Source: Sternotherus odoratus (Eukaryota > Chordata > Testudines > Kinosternidae). From it: a DNA stretch of 64,000 nt. Positions 23,441-35,012 of the stretch are shown in pieces. A model generated the notes under the pieces. That model was not told the DNA's origin. It ran no database searches and was given only the letters and a program-made list of their open reading frames with translations. The stretch lies in contig JAVMKO010000022.1 in the NCBI GenBank assembly GCA_032164245.1, forward strand, positions 9,609,845 through 9,673,844. The letters are read 5' to 3'. Position numbers and translations under genes: made by a program. The stretch's first letter is position 1. Each line of letters starts with the position of its first letter.

Positions 23441-23664
23441 TCCAACTGAAGGTCTCGGAGCACATTGCAAATGTTAATTAATCTTCACATCACACTTGTG
23501 ATGGAAGCAAAGATGACACCATTTTATCAGTGGAGAAACTGAGGCAGAGGGGAGCAATCACTTGCCCGAGCTCAGACAGCGAGTGAGTGACAAAGCAGAG
23601 AACAGAACTCGGGAGTGCTGGCTCCCAGCCCCCTTGCTCCAACCACTGGGTGATGCTTCCTCCC
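23441..23664 (-). mobile_element. SINE, long copy
   Basis: Antisense order: aatgttaattaatcttcac, cattttatcagtggagaaactg, aatcacttgcccgagctcag, cagaactcgggagtgctgg, ccaaccactgggtgatg. Both the CORE and the head are well kept. Confidence 0.75.
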
Positions 23665-26600
23665 TGAACGGCTATAGATAAACCTCTTCATCTGCAGCCA
23701 GTCTTTCAAAATATCTGAAAAGCGCCGCTGACCGTGAATCCGGTGGGGGATTATTGTGCAGCGCAGAGTCATTCACTCTTTAAAACTGAACACTTCATAG
23801 GAGAGAAGACAAATGAGTTTTCTGGCATCTACGACCCTTTTGCTCCCTGCAGTAGGTCAGTCAGTCCCCTGCTCCAGTTACAATAAAGGGCTGAGTCTAG
23901 AAGATGTAGCTACTCTTTCATTGCCAGTGATTCTTCTTCTTCTGAGTGTCCCTGTGCAGAGAGAGAAAAACCTCTGGCTTCCTTCCTGCGAGGGCTCTGC
24001 TTCTCTAGAAACACGCCCATGCTAGCCCTCCAGCCCTGCCGTTATCAGTATTTGTGACCAATTGGAGCCACTAGGAATGTTATTTATGCAGTTAAAGTTC
24101 ATTTGTTACCTGCGCGCTCCCTGCTCCTCCGGGCTTAGGTCTGAGGGTTTGGAATCGGCTCATACTCAGGGCCACGTTTCCAGCCTGTGTGTCGCACGTG
24201 TGGGGTCCTGAGCCGTGCTCTTAGTGTCGCCTTCCCGTTCAGTTCAGAGCATCCCTACCCCAGAGAGACGGACGCTTCTGCCCATAGCTGCTAGAGTTCA
24301 GCCTGGCTGAGCTCTGGAGTGGCTGGTGCTGGCCTGCTTTAGGAATTGCCACCCTCAGGTTCTCTGGGTCTCGGTGGCTCCAGGATGCTCGGCTGTGGGT
24401 CAGCTCCAGCTGAACCGTGGTTGCGACGGCCCAGTCGGGAGCATTGGTCTGCGCACTAACATCCTTCTTTGTTCTCTTTTGGCTGGGGCAACCAAATGGG
24501 GTTTTCTAGAGTAGACCAGGGCATTTAGCGGATTGATTGGGGTCCCTTGGGAGGTGACCGGTTGATGCCTCCAGTTAGAATCCGATGTGGTGTGGCATGG
24601 GGCTGGGCTAAGCTTCCCCTACAAACTCTGCCGATGCACCTCAGTCCTGCCCTGCAGCCCCTGCCATTCCAGTTCTGGGCCTCCTGCAGCAAACAGCTGC
24701 AATCCTAACCGCTCCTGTGGTCTGGGGATGTGAACCAACCCCCCCCCCCCCTCCCCCGGGAGCTGAGATCACGAAGTACCTTCCACGCCAGGGGCAAATC
24801 CTCTGCCCTATGCACTGTAGGACCCAGGATTGCTCAGGAGCTTTTCCAATAGGTTGCAAAAGTGCAGGTGAGCAATCTATTGGAGAAGCACCCCCCTAAT
24901 GCACACTAGACTGCCCCCTCCGTGTGCCCAGAGCGTCTGGGCGACCCTGCGAGGAAGTGCTTCGTTCCTAAGCAGTCGGCTTAGCCTGATTCTCTAATTG
25001 CCTAATTGCTCCGCAGCGAGCGGCCAGGCTGCCTGTGGGGAGTGCAGAGGGTGGCGGGGGTGGTGGGCAGATTAGCGGCTGATGGACCCGAACCGACAGC
25101 TCAGTGGAACAGATAGGAACTAGGGTCAAAAAAAGACCTTCCGCATGGCTCCCTTTGGCCGCCCAGCTGAGCCTTGCAGTGGAGGGTGCTGGCTGGCACC
25201 CTGGGGAGCTGGTGCCCCCTGATTATCTATAGGGGGCAGACAGAGCCTAGGCAAGTGTCCTCCATGCTGCCTAGCAATGTGCCCCCATCCGGACCTGGGT
25301 GGGAGGGGGCACTTCTGCCTCTTGACTCGTTCAGCCTTTGGCCTCTCTGCTGGCTTTGCAGAGAAGGGGGGTGGCAGGGCGGGGTGTTGGTTTCGGGGGA
25401 TGGGGAATCTCACCTAGTGAGAAATAGGCTGAGAAGCTGCCAACTCGTTTCACACATGGTGCTGGAGGGCCACACCACACGCTGGGCAGCTACTGGACCT
25501 GAGCTGGGTTAGAAGCCGGGGTGCAAAGTACTGCCTGGTTAGCCATGGCCAGCTAAAGCAGCCACAGGGGCTACTGGAACCCCTGCCTCCGAGGTTGCAC
25601 CAAGGGGTGCGAAGAAGGATGCCCCCCATGCCATATCAGGCAGTCAGATGGTTGAATCCAGAGCGTAGGAGAAGCCACAGGGACCTCAAGTCCGTGATGC
25701 CAGGAATGACCCGTCCTGGGTGCCAGGGGATCACTGGTGGGTTGGTTTATTAGCTCGAAGCAGTCGTGGGTTTTTGAGGGGCTTCCTTTTAATATCTCAA
25801 CAGACAGTGGCCAGATCACAGGGCTGGGCATAGGGAGCCCTGGCAGCTGGAATTCAGGTTCTGCCCCTGACCCCTGGACCAGTCGTCTGTGTTTGTTTTC
25901 CCCATCAGGCAAAATAGGCGTGGTGGCGAGAGGCGTGTCTGGGCTGAGCTTTGAACACACTCAGCCCTGTATTATTTTTATTGTTGTTTGTTTCTGGAGA
26001 TAACCATCAAACACGCCCACACTGAACGCTCCAGCCACCCGAACAAGCAACCGTAGGGCGGCACGTGATGACAGTCCCGTGGCAAAACACAATTGTGTGA
26101 GACTCGGGAATCAACTCGGTCAATCAGTACATCAAACCAGCCCCCTTAGCCCCCTCCATGGGGAGCCTTATCCCCTGACCCGGTCTGGGAGAAGTGGGTT
26201 TTGCAGCGTGCCCAGAGCCTGCTCTGTTTCAAGCTATGTAATACCATTAGCGGCGCAGTGAGGGTGGGAATGGAGTCATGCAGGGCGGGGGATTCTCAGA
26301 CGGGCAGCGTCCCTGGAGCCCGTGGGTTTAGACACGGGCAGTATCCCATTGCACTGCTTGGCCACCCCTCTCTCCAGTGCTGCCTTTCTGAGCATCCACT
26401 GAGCAAAAGCTCATTGGTGCCGTGCAGGGTTAATTCTGTGGCAGAGAAAGGCGGCGTTAGACAGTGGAGCAGTCAGCCAGTGCCAAGCGCTGGGTAAATG
26501 CTCGCTATTATTAAGGCAGGGCTGTGCTGCTCGTCAAAGCTGCCACCTCTCCTTCTCTTGCCAAACAGTTGGAGCCTCTGCCAGGCTGGGAGGTGCGAGT

Positions 26601-26760
26601 CTCTTCCTTGCGGTCCACGCGGGGGGGGGGGGGGGGGGGGGAACTGTGCAATGTCATTCTTTACATCATTCTGTGTGAGGGGGTGGGGTCTCCATGCCAC
26701 TCCCCCCATGTGCCACATGCAGGTGATGGGGATAGTCTGACCGCTCGGCCTCGGTGGTTT
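23665..26760. other. Unannotated sequence with C and G runs
   Basis: A C-rich run lies at 24739-24757 and the 21-base G tract at 26621 falls near the right end. An eroded SINE-like piece may lie at about 25824-25920 (ggaattcaggttctgcccctgacc, then gttttccccatcaggc). No exon is recognised. Confidence 0.45.
26621..26641 (+). repeat. G21 homopolymer
   Basis: Twenty-one consecutive G bases follow ccacgc. It can form a quadruplex, and its length is prone to sequencing error. Confidence 0.9.
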
Positions 26761-27052
26761 TGGTTTATTTGTCTCGCAGCAGCTAGAGGCTCCAGCTGAG
26801 ATCAGGAGCCCCTGTGCTAGGTGCTGTCCGTACCCATCGCAAGAGACTGTTCCTGCCCCAAAGGGCTCTAAATCGATGCGGCAGACAGGGCTGGGGGGGA
26901 AAGGAAGGATCGTTTTGCAGATGGGGAGCTGAAGTACAGGAAGAAGCAGCAACTTGCCCAAGGCTTCCAAAGGAATCTGTTGGCAGAGCCAGGCTTTGAA
27001 GCCAGACTTCCTGAGTCCCACTCCAGGGCCTGGCCCACCGGGACATTCTGCC
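26761..27052 (-). mobile_element. SINE, full-length style copy with complete tail
   Basis: Antisense order: tttatttgtctcgcagcagc, gctccagctgagatcaggag, gtgctaggtgctgtcc, ctgccccaaagggctctaaat, CORE cagatggggagctgaag, cttgcccaaggc, head cttcctgagtcccactcc. This is the best guide to the whole family layout, at about 290 bp. Confidence 0.8.
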
Positions 27053-28208
27053 TTTCTGTTCTTAGTCATCGTTAAGTTCTCTGGGGTGGAGACTGTCTCT
27101 CTGGGTGCCTGGCACAACCAATTTTCAGAGCCTGATTGGGGCTTTTGGGTGCTGCTGTAACAGAAACATTTGATAATTGGTCACAAATCCCTGTGACAGG
27201 ATTGTCCTTCGACATAAAGAACATTTCTGAACTGGGCTTCCTGCCTTTTCCCCTCTCTCTGCCTGGCCGAGAGAGACCCTCAGCTGTTTGTGTCCCTCAG
27301 CTGGACTTGATGAGACCTCCCGGTCTGGCTGCAGGGCGGAGTTAGCAGAGGAACTCTGCACCCGGATAGAGTCCTGTTGCCTGATGGCTGGTTGCACACA
27401 CCCTCTTCTGCATAGTCTACGCACCTGACCAATACGTGTGGAGAAGTACAGTGCTATTCTCTTCTTTGCTGGTGGTTGGGGGGGCTGACAGTGAACTCCG
27501 GAGTAGGATGTCCCCAAAGGGACTCATGATCCCGTGCATCACATCCGAGACGGTGGGTTGGAACTCCTCTATGTGTGTTTCAACATGGCCAGGAGTGGTC
27601 CCTGGTGAGGAAACCAAGGCTTATCTCTCCTCTTCACCTGGGCTAGCCCTACTCATGGTGGCTGGTGGGGGATACTGGGAGAGGTGGAGCAGCTAGAGCA
27701 GAGGGCTGGTGGGGAAGTTGGAGAGCAGAGACGTCAGCCCTTTGAGGAGGAGTCACCATTACTTCTGGGAGGTTCCAGCTAGAGAAACTGGTGTAGCCAG
27801 GGCAGCGAGCCAGACCCCTCCATCAGCGCTCCCTTTCACTCCCTGCTGGCACCGGCTCCCTCAGCCTCCAGGGCCCATTAGAAATCTCCTCAGACGCGCC
27901 TCTCTCATTTCCCCTGGGAATGTCCTCCCACGGGCATCCGGCTGCCCGAGCTCCTGTCCGGTCAGGGAGGAACTCTGGGGGCCGTGTTCAAGTAGAAAGA
28001 GCAAGATGTTCCCAGCCCAAAGGTCACAGGCCACTTCCCCACCCTACATGTGCACACCCCAGCCCCAGCCAAAGCCCCTTAAATGGCATTCATCAGTGTG
28101 TAACTCCGGCAAGCAGCAAATAGCAGTTGTATGTGTCTGTGCTCTCCCTGCCCACCAACCAATGACACTACGTGCTTCTGGGACCCTGGGAGAAAGGGCT
28201 ATAAAGAG
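27053..28208. other. Unannotated sequence
   Basis: Open frames at 27125-27517 (minus) and 27709-28269 (plus) have no recognisable domain. No repeat ends are seen. Confidence 0.45.
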
Positions 28209-28337
28209 TCTTGCAAAGGGGGTAGCCCCATTTTACAGATGGGGAAAGCAAGGGACAGTGAGGCAGTAGCTCTGTGCGGAATCAAGCCCATTTCTCGTGA
28301 CTCCTGTGCTCTAACCATTAGACTGCATTCTCTCTCC
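28209..28337 (-). mobile_element. SINE fragment
   Basis: ccattttacagatggggaaag, then a diverged middle, then aaccattagactgcattctc from the head. Confidence 0.65.
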
Positions 28338-28372
28338 CCGGCACCTTCCTTCACATAGAGAGAGCAGCAGTC

Positions 28373-28406
28373 TATAGCGGACTTGGACCTATAGCAGACT
28401 TGGACC
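28373..28406. repeat. 17-bp tandem duplication
   Basis: tatagcggacttggacc at 28373-28389 and tatagcagacttggacc at 28390-28406 differ by one base. It abuts the SINE at 28423. Confidence 0.9.
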
Positions 28407-28422
28407 TAGATGCTGCCCATTT

Positions 28423-28570
28423 TTAATCCTGACTCTGCTGCTGATGTGCTGTGACACCTTGGGCAAGGCCTTTCCATGCCTCGGTTTCCCCGGTGGGGAT
28501 AATGACTCTCTTGCCTGACACTGTGAAGTAGAATTATCTAAAGCCTGCACAGTGCTTTGAAGCCATGCTT
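28423..28570 (+). mobile_element. SINE fragment (CORE and tail)
   Basis: tcctgactctgctgctg, gacaccttgggcaaggcc, catgcctcggtttcc and gtgggga followed by ataatgac. The head is truncated. Confidence 0.7.
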
Positions 28571-29818
28571 GGTGTGTGTTACACAGCCAGGGCCCAATCC
28601 TGTTATGTAACACGGGTGTAAATCTGGAGTAACACCTGGAGAGGAGGCCCGGGTCAAGGAAGCTTGTTGGAACTGCTTGGGATTTCCGTTCGGGTGAACA
28701 GGTGTCCCAATAACAGAGGTTTTTTTATAGGAGCCTCTTACCCTCCAGTCCTGATTTTCCACACTTGCTCTTTGATCACTTGTTGGTGACTATGTTGGTG
28801 TAACAGAGAGCAGCACATGGCTCCCATGTGGCCTCTCCAGGCACACGGGCCCCTCTGCAGTCCTGTGCCATACACATTTGCATATCAGCACACGCATGGA
28901 TGTTTAAACACACACATGGGCAGGCATGTGGACACATGAATTATGCAGCCCATGGGGATGGCTGCCCTGGAACGAAAATCTCTTGCTTTTGTTAGCCTGC
29001 ATTTGGGTGGGAACCGAGAGCTGTAAATCTGCCGGTGGGTGATGCGACGGGGGAGGCATGTTCCTCCCTCACACTTGGCCTTCCTGGGGCTGCCTGTCTC
29101 CCAGATCCTCCATTCTGGCCTCTGCCTGCTGCTGAACCCAAGCTGTGGCCAGCGGGGGGAGCGCCCTCCCTATCCAAAGCCAATGGTCGCCAGACACCCC
29201 CTGTATTCCTATGATAGCCCAGTCCCTGCACACACAAGCTGCAGCACTGCATTGACTGGGGACCCTGCACCGGTACAAACTCCAGCAGGGAGAACATGTT
29301 CCCTCGAAGGGACGAAAGCTGGTGGGAGAGTCCGCTGAAATGTGACCCTATTTGGCTGGTTCCTTCTGTCCCAGCCCCGCCTCCCTCGTCAGAAGCTTCG
29401 GGGGCATTTTCCTCTGTTGCTCTTTTTAATCTCAACTTCACAAACTACTATTCAGGGCAGGGGATGGCAGAATCCCCAGAGCCCAGTACTGAGAGTTCAG
29501 TTTATTTATAGCCTGGGAGAGGCACTTAGAAGCTAACTTGGTTTTTTCCCATCCTCCCCCATCTTTTTCCCCCATCACTCGTACTGTCTCTCTGACTCTG
29601 GCACTGTGCTCTCTGTGGGCCCAGGGCCCTGCTTGGATGAGGCTGTCTCTGTCCCAACATGCCTTGGTATTTGCCTGCAGGCTGCCCCGAATGCCAGGCC
29701 TTGCCAAGCCGCCCCCACATCCTGACAGCCCGGTCTGGTCTGATTCTGGTGCTCGTCGGAGCCCGGTGCAGAGTGGCAGAGCTGCGGCCGCATGCCGGTG
29801 GGATGGGGATTCACAGGA
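28571..29818. other. Unannotated sequence, CA-rich patch
   Basis: 28860-28940 is rich in cacaca/catg steps. GC-rich open frames at 29039-29441 and 29438-29860 lie on both strands but match nothing I know. Confidence 0.45.
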
Positions 29819-29900
29819 TCTGAGCATTTAAGGCCGGACGGGACCCCCAGATCCTCCATTCTGGCCGCCTGTGTACAGCATTCACTGTCAGCACCTGCAC
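29819..29900 (-). mobile_element. CR1 LINE 3'-end fragment
   Basis: The plus strand reads catttaaggccggacggga, then ccagatcctccattctgg and gtgtacagc. This is the complement of the CR1 3' region seen at 41225 and 44745. Confidence 0.55.
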
Positions 29901-30024
29901 ACTAAACGGAGACACATAGTACAGCCCACAGGAGCCTAGTCTGTTATGTGCCACGGGCAGAGAACAAGAGGGACCCAGGTGCACCAATGCCGGAGGCCCC
30001 TGCTATGCAGTTCGGTGCTTAGAC

Positions 30025-30358
30025 AACCTGCGGCCCGCGGGGGCTCACTGTGTGGCCCGTGATGACTTTTGGGCAGCACTCTGAGTTTTTTTTGTTCCGG
30101 GGGGGGGGGGGGGATGGCAATGGGGAAGGAGGGTTTGTTTCCAGGGGGCATCGGGGCAGTGGGGCGTTGTTTCGCCGGGCGGCGCTGGGGTGTGAGTGTT
30201 TCCATGGGGCTGGGCGGCGCTGCAGGGGGGGGTGTTTCCGTGGGGCCAGGCAGCGCTGGGGGGAGGGGGTTATTTCCGCGGGGCCGTGGGTTCTCATCCC
30301 GCAGCTGTTTTCTTTGGAGTAATATGGCCCTCGCCGCTTTACAAGTTGTGCAGCCCTG
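30025..30358. mobile_element. hAT-like element lacking its left terminus
   Basis: The right end acaagttgtgcagccctg is followed by gattagac (30359-30366). On the left, gcttagac (30017-30024, 7 of 8 matching) lies directly against aacctgcggcccg, so the outer bases of the left inverted repeat seem lost. The interior holds a G15 run (30099-30113) and GC-rich tandem units. The cggcccg/atggccct motifs near its ends recall the element at 49066. Confidence 0.5.
30181..30290. repeat. Degenerate GC-rich tandem repeat, about 35-bp unit
   Basis: Three units start ggcgctgggg, ggcgctgcag and cagcgctggg, and each contains tttcc followed by a G-rich stretch. They lie inside the hAT-like element. Confidence 0.7.
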
Positions 30359-30366
30359 GATTAGAC

Positions 30367-31345
30367 TGTCTGTCAGATGCATGTCACTATACAGGACAAG
30401 TCCCCATCACAGCCGTCCCCGTAGAGACTGGGATTGTCCGTCATTTTAACACACCCCTGGTGAATGTGGGGCATAGGGCCAAGGGTGCCAGGCCTAGGGA
30501 AGAGCAGTGCAGGACATCGGGCAGAGAGTACAAGGACACAACTAACAGCAAAGAGGAGACGGCACTGAAGGGGGGGATGAGGAAGGGAGTGTCTTTTGGG
30601 CACGGATTAAGGGATCTGGTGCCTTCCGGGGAGGGGAGTAGTTCCTCTGCAACATCAGCTCTTGGCCGTTGCTGGAGGTGAGATACCTGGGTGGGTTTGC
30701 TGGCTGGAGAGGAGGGGCCATGGATGGCTGGGGCCGGTATCTTTGGTCATCTCTCTTGCTCATGATCCATCTGTGCTCTGCCAGCCCCTGCTCCCATGTC
30801 CAGCATGTTCATTTCCCCCAGCCATGTGTGTCCTTTCAGGGCGGCTGACCAGCAATGAGGAGCTGTGCCGGGTTTTGTAAGTCTAGTGCAGCCTGTTTTC
30901 CCCTCCTCCCCCTCCCCGAGGTGCACGCTGCACTCTCTTCCTGTCGAGGGGAATCGGCTGCCAGGCGGTAGGAGACAAATTGCTTGCTTTGGTGTTTTCT
31001 GAATCAAATAGATTGTCCTATTTGGAAACAAGCAGCGGCTGCGGGAGTGAGAGTGTCATGAATTCTTTGAAGTGCATCACAGTGAGGGGTTGGCAGAGGG
31101 AGCTGGAGCCAGGCGTGGAGCAGACAGGTGCCTTGAGAGCGTCCTTGACTCAGCTCTGCCAGGGCTTCTCCGTCCTACCCTGCAGCCCCCTCTTACCTCT
31201 CCCCAGCTCCACCAACGCACACAGCAACCCTCCTGAGCCCAGGGGTGGGCTCAGCCGAAGGCTCTGCCAATGCCCCTTGATCCTAATGTGCTGCTTTCCC
31301 CGCCATGCCACCCTTCCTGGTCCTCTCCTGAGCAGGGACCCGGTG
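30367..31345. other. Unannotated sequence
   Basis: Nothing recognised. A plus-strand open frame at 30196-30681 runs out of the transposon and is an artefact of GC-rich composition. Confidence 0.45.
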
Positions 31346-31490
31346 GGGAAGGCCTAGTGGTTAAAGCACGGGACTGGCAGTCAGGAGAGCTGGATTCCAG
31401 CTCCGGCACTGCTTCCCTTTGGGACCCTAGGTGAGTCACCCACGCTCTCCTTGTGTGTAAATGGTGATAACGCTGCCCTGCCTCCCTGGG
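31346..31490 (+). mobile_element. SINE fragment with intact head
   Basis: aaggcctagtggttaaagcac, gggactggcagtcaggag, a diverged box B, then a CORE with taaatggtgataacgctgcc. Confidence 0.72.
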
Positions 31491-32488
31491 AACGGCTGGG
31501 TTGGTGCCCGGGCGAGCAGAGCTGTGTGCCGCAAACCCCTGGCATGTGGCCGTGTGGTTCGGCTGGCCATTGCTATGGGACCTGTCCCGATGTGCAGCCT
31601 GGGAGGTAGCCGGTAGGCGCTTGTTTTGGAATGAAACCCAGGGGACTGACGGGACAAGTGGGGCAAGTACAGGACCCTGATTTCCTCTCTCACACGCGCA
31701 AACGGAAACCAAAGGCGACTCCCTGTGTGGAACGGGGTGCGGGGGGAGAGGGGGGGAGACTCTGGACCATGAATCCATTTAAATCCGTCTCATCTCCCTG
31801 TCCAGACGCTGCCTAAATAACGAGTGACATAATTGAAATGGCTTTAAACCGCCCCCGACTCCCCTTGGAATCCCACTCCTGGAGGTCGAGACCTTGCATG
31901 CCAGCTCTCGGCCTTGGGAAAACTTTTGCAGACAAGTTAGCTTCCTTAGCTCCCTTTTAGGAGGTGGGCTTGATAGTGTGTAGGCTGACAGGCCCTTATC
32001 TTATCCCTCCTAATGCCTGCATTATCGCCGGGCATTCCTGCCCGAGGCTGCGGGAGATAGGGGCAGCCTTGGGTTCGCCGCAGGGCTTCCACCTCGTGTT
32101 TACCGTCTGGGCCCCGACTCCTCACAGCTGGATGTTGCGCCATGAGCGCCATTGCATCACGAATGCAGCTTTCTGCATCGCACAGCACATTCGGGGTGTT
32201 CCGCCTGGCTGCCGTGCCGGGGAGTGGGGGTACGGCTCCACTCCCATGCGCTCCCACGTCCCTCGTACCGTACATCCTATAGCAAGCCTTGATCGGAAGT
32301 CTGGTGCTGCGTTCTGCTACAGCAGGGAACTGGGTAATGGCCTGCAACCCTCAATTACAGCTACACCTTTCTTACTGCCCCCAGCATCACGGGTGCAGGC
32401 AGCTGATTCAAAACTGTCGGGATCCCACAGCCAATGAGTGGCAGCCTTACAAACCAGACTCAGGTCTGACATGCCTGTTCTGGCCAAA
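31491..32488. other. Unannotated sequence
   Basis: No gene or repeat recognised. Overlapping open frames at 31946-32437 on both strands lack any known domain. Confidence 0.45.
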
Positions 32489-32592
32489 TAGTGTGACCCA
32501 ATGTCCTGATTTTATAGGGATAGTCCTGATTTGTGGGTCTTTTCCCTCCCACTCCCATCCCACTTTTTCACATTTGCTGTCCGGTCACCCTA
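32489..32592. mobile_element. Small hAT-like MITE (TAGGGTGACC family), copy 1
   Basis: Left end tagtgtgaccca, right end ccggtcaccctac less the final base. The flanks tggccaaa (32481-32488) and ctgccaaa (32593-32600) agree at 6 of 8 positions. At 104 bp it is shorter than the other two copies. It shares the hallmark ttatagggatagtcctga. Confidence 0.7.
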
Positions 32593-33471
32593 CTGCCAAA
32601 GGATAAGGACTATAGAATCAGAGAGGGAGCCGTGTTAGTCTGGAATTGTAGAAGTGACAAAGAGTCCCGTGACAAGGGCTATGTTGCTCTTGCAGACCTA
32701 CGATCAGCTGGGGTCACGATCAGCTGCAATGAAAATACCTGACACTTGAGGCAGCCTGGTCTATTTCATGCTTGATGCGATCCGGTCCACTCCAAGGGCA
32801 AATTTGTTCTCTCAAGGTCTTTTTACAAGCCCCGGGGATAAGCCCCCGGCCACAGGGATAGCTTAGCAGCATTTGGGGTAGCAATCAAGGCAGAGAAATC
32901 CTCCCAACCCCCTTCTGATTCGGCAGACTTTTAGTAAAGACTTTCTGGATAAAGAGGGCCAACGCCGGGAGTGGGGGGCGGGGAGGGGGTGTAAAATTTA
33001 CATCACTCTTCCAAGGGCTAAACCAATGGAAGTAGCGATGGCCTGCTGCTCTGCAAGCCACGAGAACAGAGGTAAGCTCTAGAATGAACGTATATCAGTC
33101 CATAGGGATGTAGTGTGCTCCCTACCGCTCACTCCCCTTAAAGGAATGGCTGGGAGGGGGACAGACGGAGCACGAGGCCAAGCTGTTTGGCGTGGCAAGG
33201 TGGAGTTTACCCAGCTGATGTAGTTAATTAAGGATTAGCATGTCTCCTTTTCCTTTGCCAGACATTAGCTGTCATCAAGGTGAGTAACCAGCCAGGTGGC
33301 TTGGAGGAGTCCTGTGGATGTCTCGGATGGGTGTCTGCTCCCCAGACAGCTCAGCCCAGTTGAACAGGGTTCTTCTCAGCCCAGCATTGGCATTGCTTGC
33401 TTATAAGCAGTGTTGCAGTTGTGTTTACTGTGTGTGTCACAATAGCTCCCGGGAGGCCTACCTCCCTTCAC
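32593..33471. other. Unannotated sequence containing a microexon-like site
   Basis: The only feature of note is the acceptor/donor pair around 33262-33279 (see findings). A donor-like gtaagc at about 33074 follows a short open stretch and is probably chance. Confidence 0.4.
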
Positions 33472-33622
33472 TACACACCGCACCTAGCAAGAGATTGTTC
33501 CTGCAATGCAGAGCTGACTGACTGAAATAAAGGAGACCAAGGAGGTATAATCGCCCCCCATTTCAGAGATGGGGACCAGAGGTCTAAAGAGAGAATGAAC
33601 CTAGATCCTCCCTCCAGAGCCA
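33472..33622 (-). mobile_element. SINE fragment
   Basis: ctagcaagagattgttcctg (tail), ccatttcagagatggggacc (CORE), gaacctagatcctccc (head remnant). Confidence 0.55.
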
Positions 33623-34282
33623 TAGCCACAAGCCCATCCTTCCTTGCTCCCTAATTCAACCTGTCAAATGAGATACACTAAGCTCAGCCCAGTGTTCGCT
33701 GTTCTGCACAGGAGCCCCGGCGTGCAGCTGTTCCAGATGTGGCGCGTAGGTGAGCGCAGCGTTTTGAAAGCAGGGGAGGTGCCCGTCAAAGTCAGTAGGT
33801 TTCCTAACTGTGCCAAGAGGCCAGGTGAGCTCCCGATGAAAAGAGCCTCCCTTGTGAGTGTCTTGGTTTTGCTCAACTGGTTTCTTTTAGCGGAAGTGAG
33901 TGAGGATCGTTATAACATTGGCATGAGGAAATTTGGCAAGGTGTCTTGGTCGACGGCATTAGCTGTATCCTGACTCTCTACCTCAGGTATTGAAAAGCCT
34001 TTGTTTATCTTGCTTAATTCTCTGTGGTCACCGGACAGCTCTGGATCATATGACGGCTCATCAGCAGTATAGCCAGAGCATGTGAGTTGATGGAGCAAAG
34101 TGACAGCCACCAGGAAAAGGCTGCTGGGGAAAAAACTAAGCCAGGTGTGCGTAGTGTTGGTGCTGGAGAGCAATGGGCAGTGGATCCTGCCTCTCCTGAT
34201 CTCTGCGGCTCCATCATGGTCAGCTGGAGTCCCCCTCGTGCCAGGGGAGCAACGGGGCCAAGTGATGATGGGATGAAGAGAG
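33623..34282. other. Unannotated sequence
   Basis: Frames of about 60-110 codons are open on both strands, with no recognised domain and no splice signals that I consider strong. Confidence 0.45.
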
Positions 34283-34445
34283 ATGAGTTCAGATCCTGGC
34301 TCTGCTGCTGGGGAACCTTGGGAAAGTCACTTCATCTCCTTGTGCCCTGAGTTTCCCATGCATAAAACGGGGATAAGGATACTGACCAGCTTTGGGATCT
34401 ATGGGTGAGAAGTGCTACTGAAGAGCGAGGTAATATTGTAATTTG
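34283..34445 (+). mobile_element. SINE fragment
   Basis: gatgagttcagatcctggctc, gaaccttgggaaagtcactt, tgagtttcccatgcataaaac, gtgctactgaagagcgaggt. The extreme head is missing. Confidence 0.7.
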
Positions 34446-34697
34446 CAGACTGAAGATCCTGTTTCAGAAAGAAGCGCTATGAGTTGTATAGATTGTCCAG
34501 GCGCTTTAATTGGAGTCTGAGATTGAGGGCCAGGCTCACAAGCGCTTTGAGAGTCACTTCATTTGAAGTCCTGTCTTGTAGGGGGCTCACACGGTCGGGT
34601 TCTGAAATGGCAAGAAGACAACATGCCCTAAGTAATGTAAAATTAGTACATATAAATGCTTACAGTGTATCAAATAGTATAGATACTATTGCATTGC

Positions 34698-34902
34698 CTG
34701 AGAGAGGCAGCTAGAGCACTGGACTGGGAGTCAGAAGACCTGTATTTTATTCCCAGCTCTGCCACTGCCCTCATGTGACCTTGGGCAAGTCACTTCCCCT
34801 TCTTGCAACTCAGTCTCCTCACCTGTAAAATAGCCATAATGATACCAACTTTCCTTTCTAATGTGCTTTGAGATTGCTGGATGGAAAGCCGCACGGAAGA
34901 AC
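34698..34902 (+). mobile_element. SINE, near full length
   Basis: gagaggcagctagagcactgg, gcaagtcacttccccttc, cagtctcctcacctgtaaaat, then a tail ending gtgctttgagattgctgg. It abuts the foldback element at 34906. Confidence 0.8.
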
Positions 34903-34905
34903 TTA

Positions 34906-34979
34906 GGGTGAAATTCTGGCCCTATGGAGATCAATGACACAGATCCTCCACTCGATTTCATAGGGCCAGGATTTCACCC
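34906..34979. mobile_element. 74-bp PIF/Harbinger-like foldback MITE
   Basis: The left arm gggtgaaattctggccctat is the inverse, with one mismatch, of the right arm atagggccaggatttcaccc. The whole element can fold into a hairpin with a loop of about 30 bases. Both sides carry tta (34903-34905 and 34980-34982), the 3-bp TWA duplication typical of PIF/Harbinger. It has no coding capacity. Confidence 0.82.
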
Positions 34980-35012
34980 TTAGCAGCAGGTCATTATTTA
35001 AAAAAAAAACCC

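Noticed and set aside
26473..27117. 214-codon minus-strand open frame
   Set aside because: It crosses the G21 tract, giving a proline run, and the SINE at 26761.
33020..33080. Short open stretch MEVAMACC with donor-like gtaagc
   Set aside because: Only 15 codons, no promoter-like context, and donor-like hexamers are expected by chance at this density.
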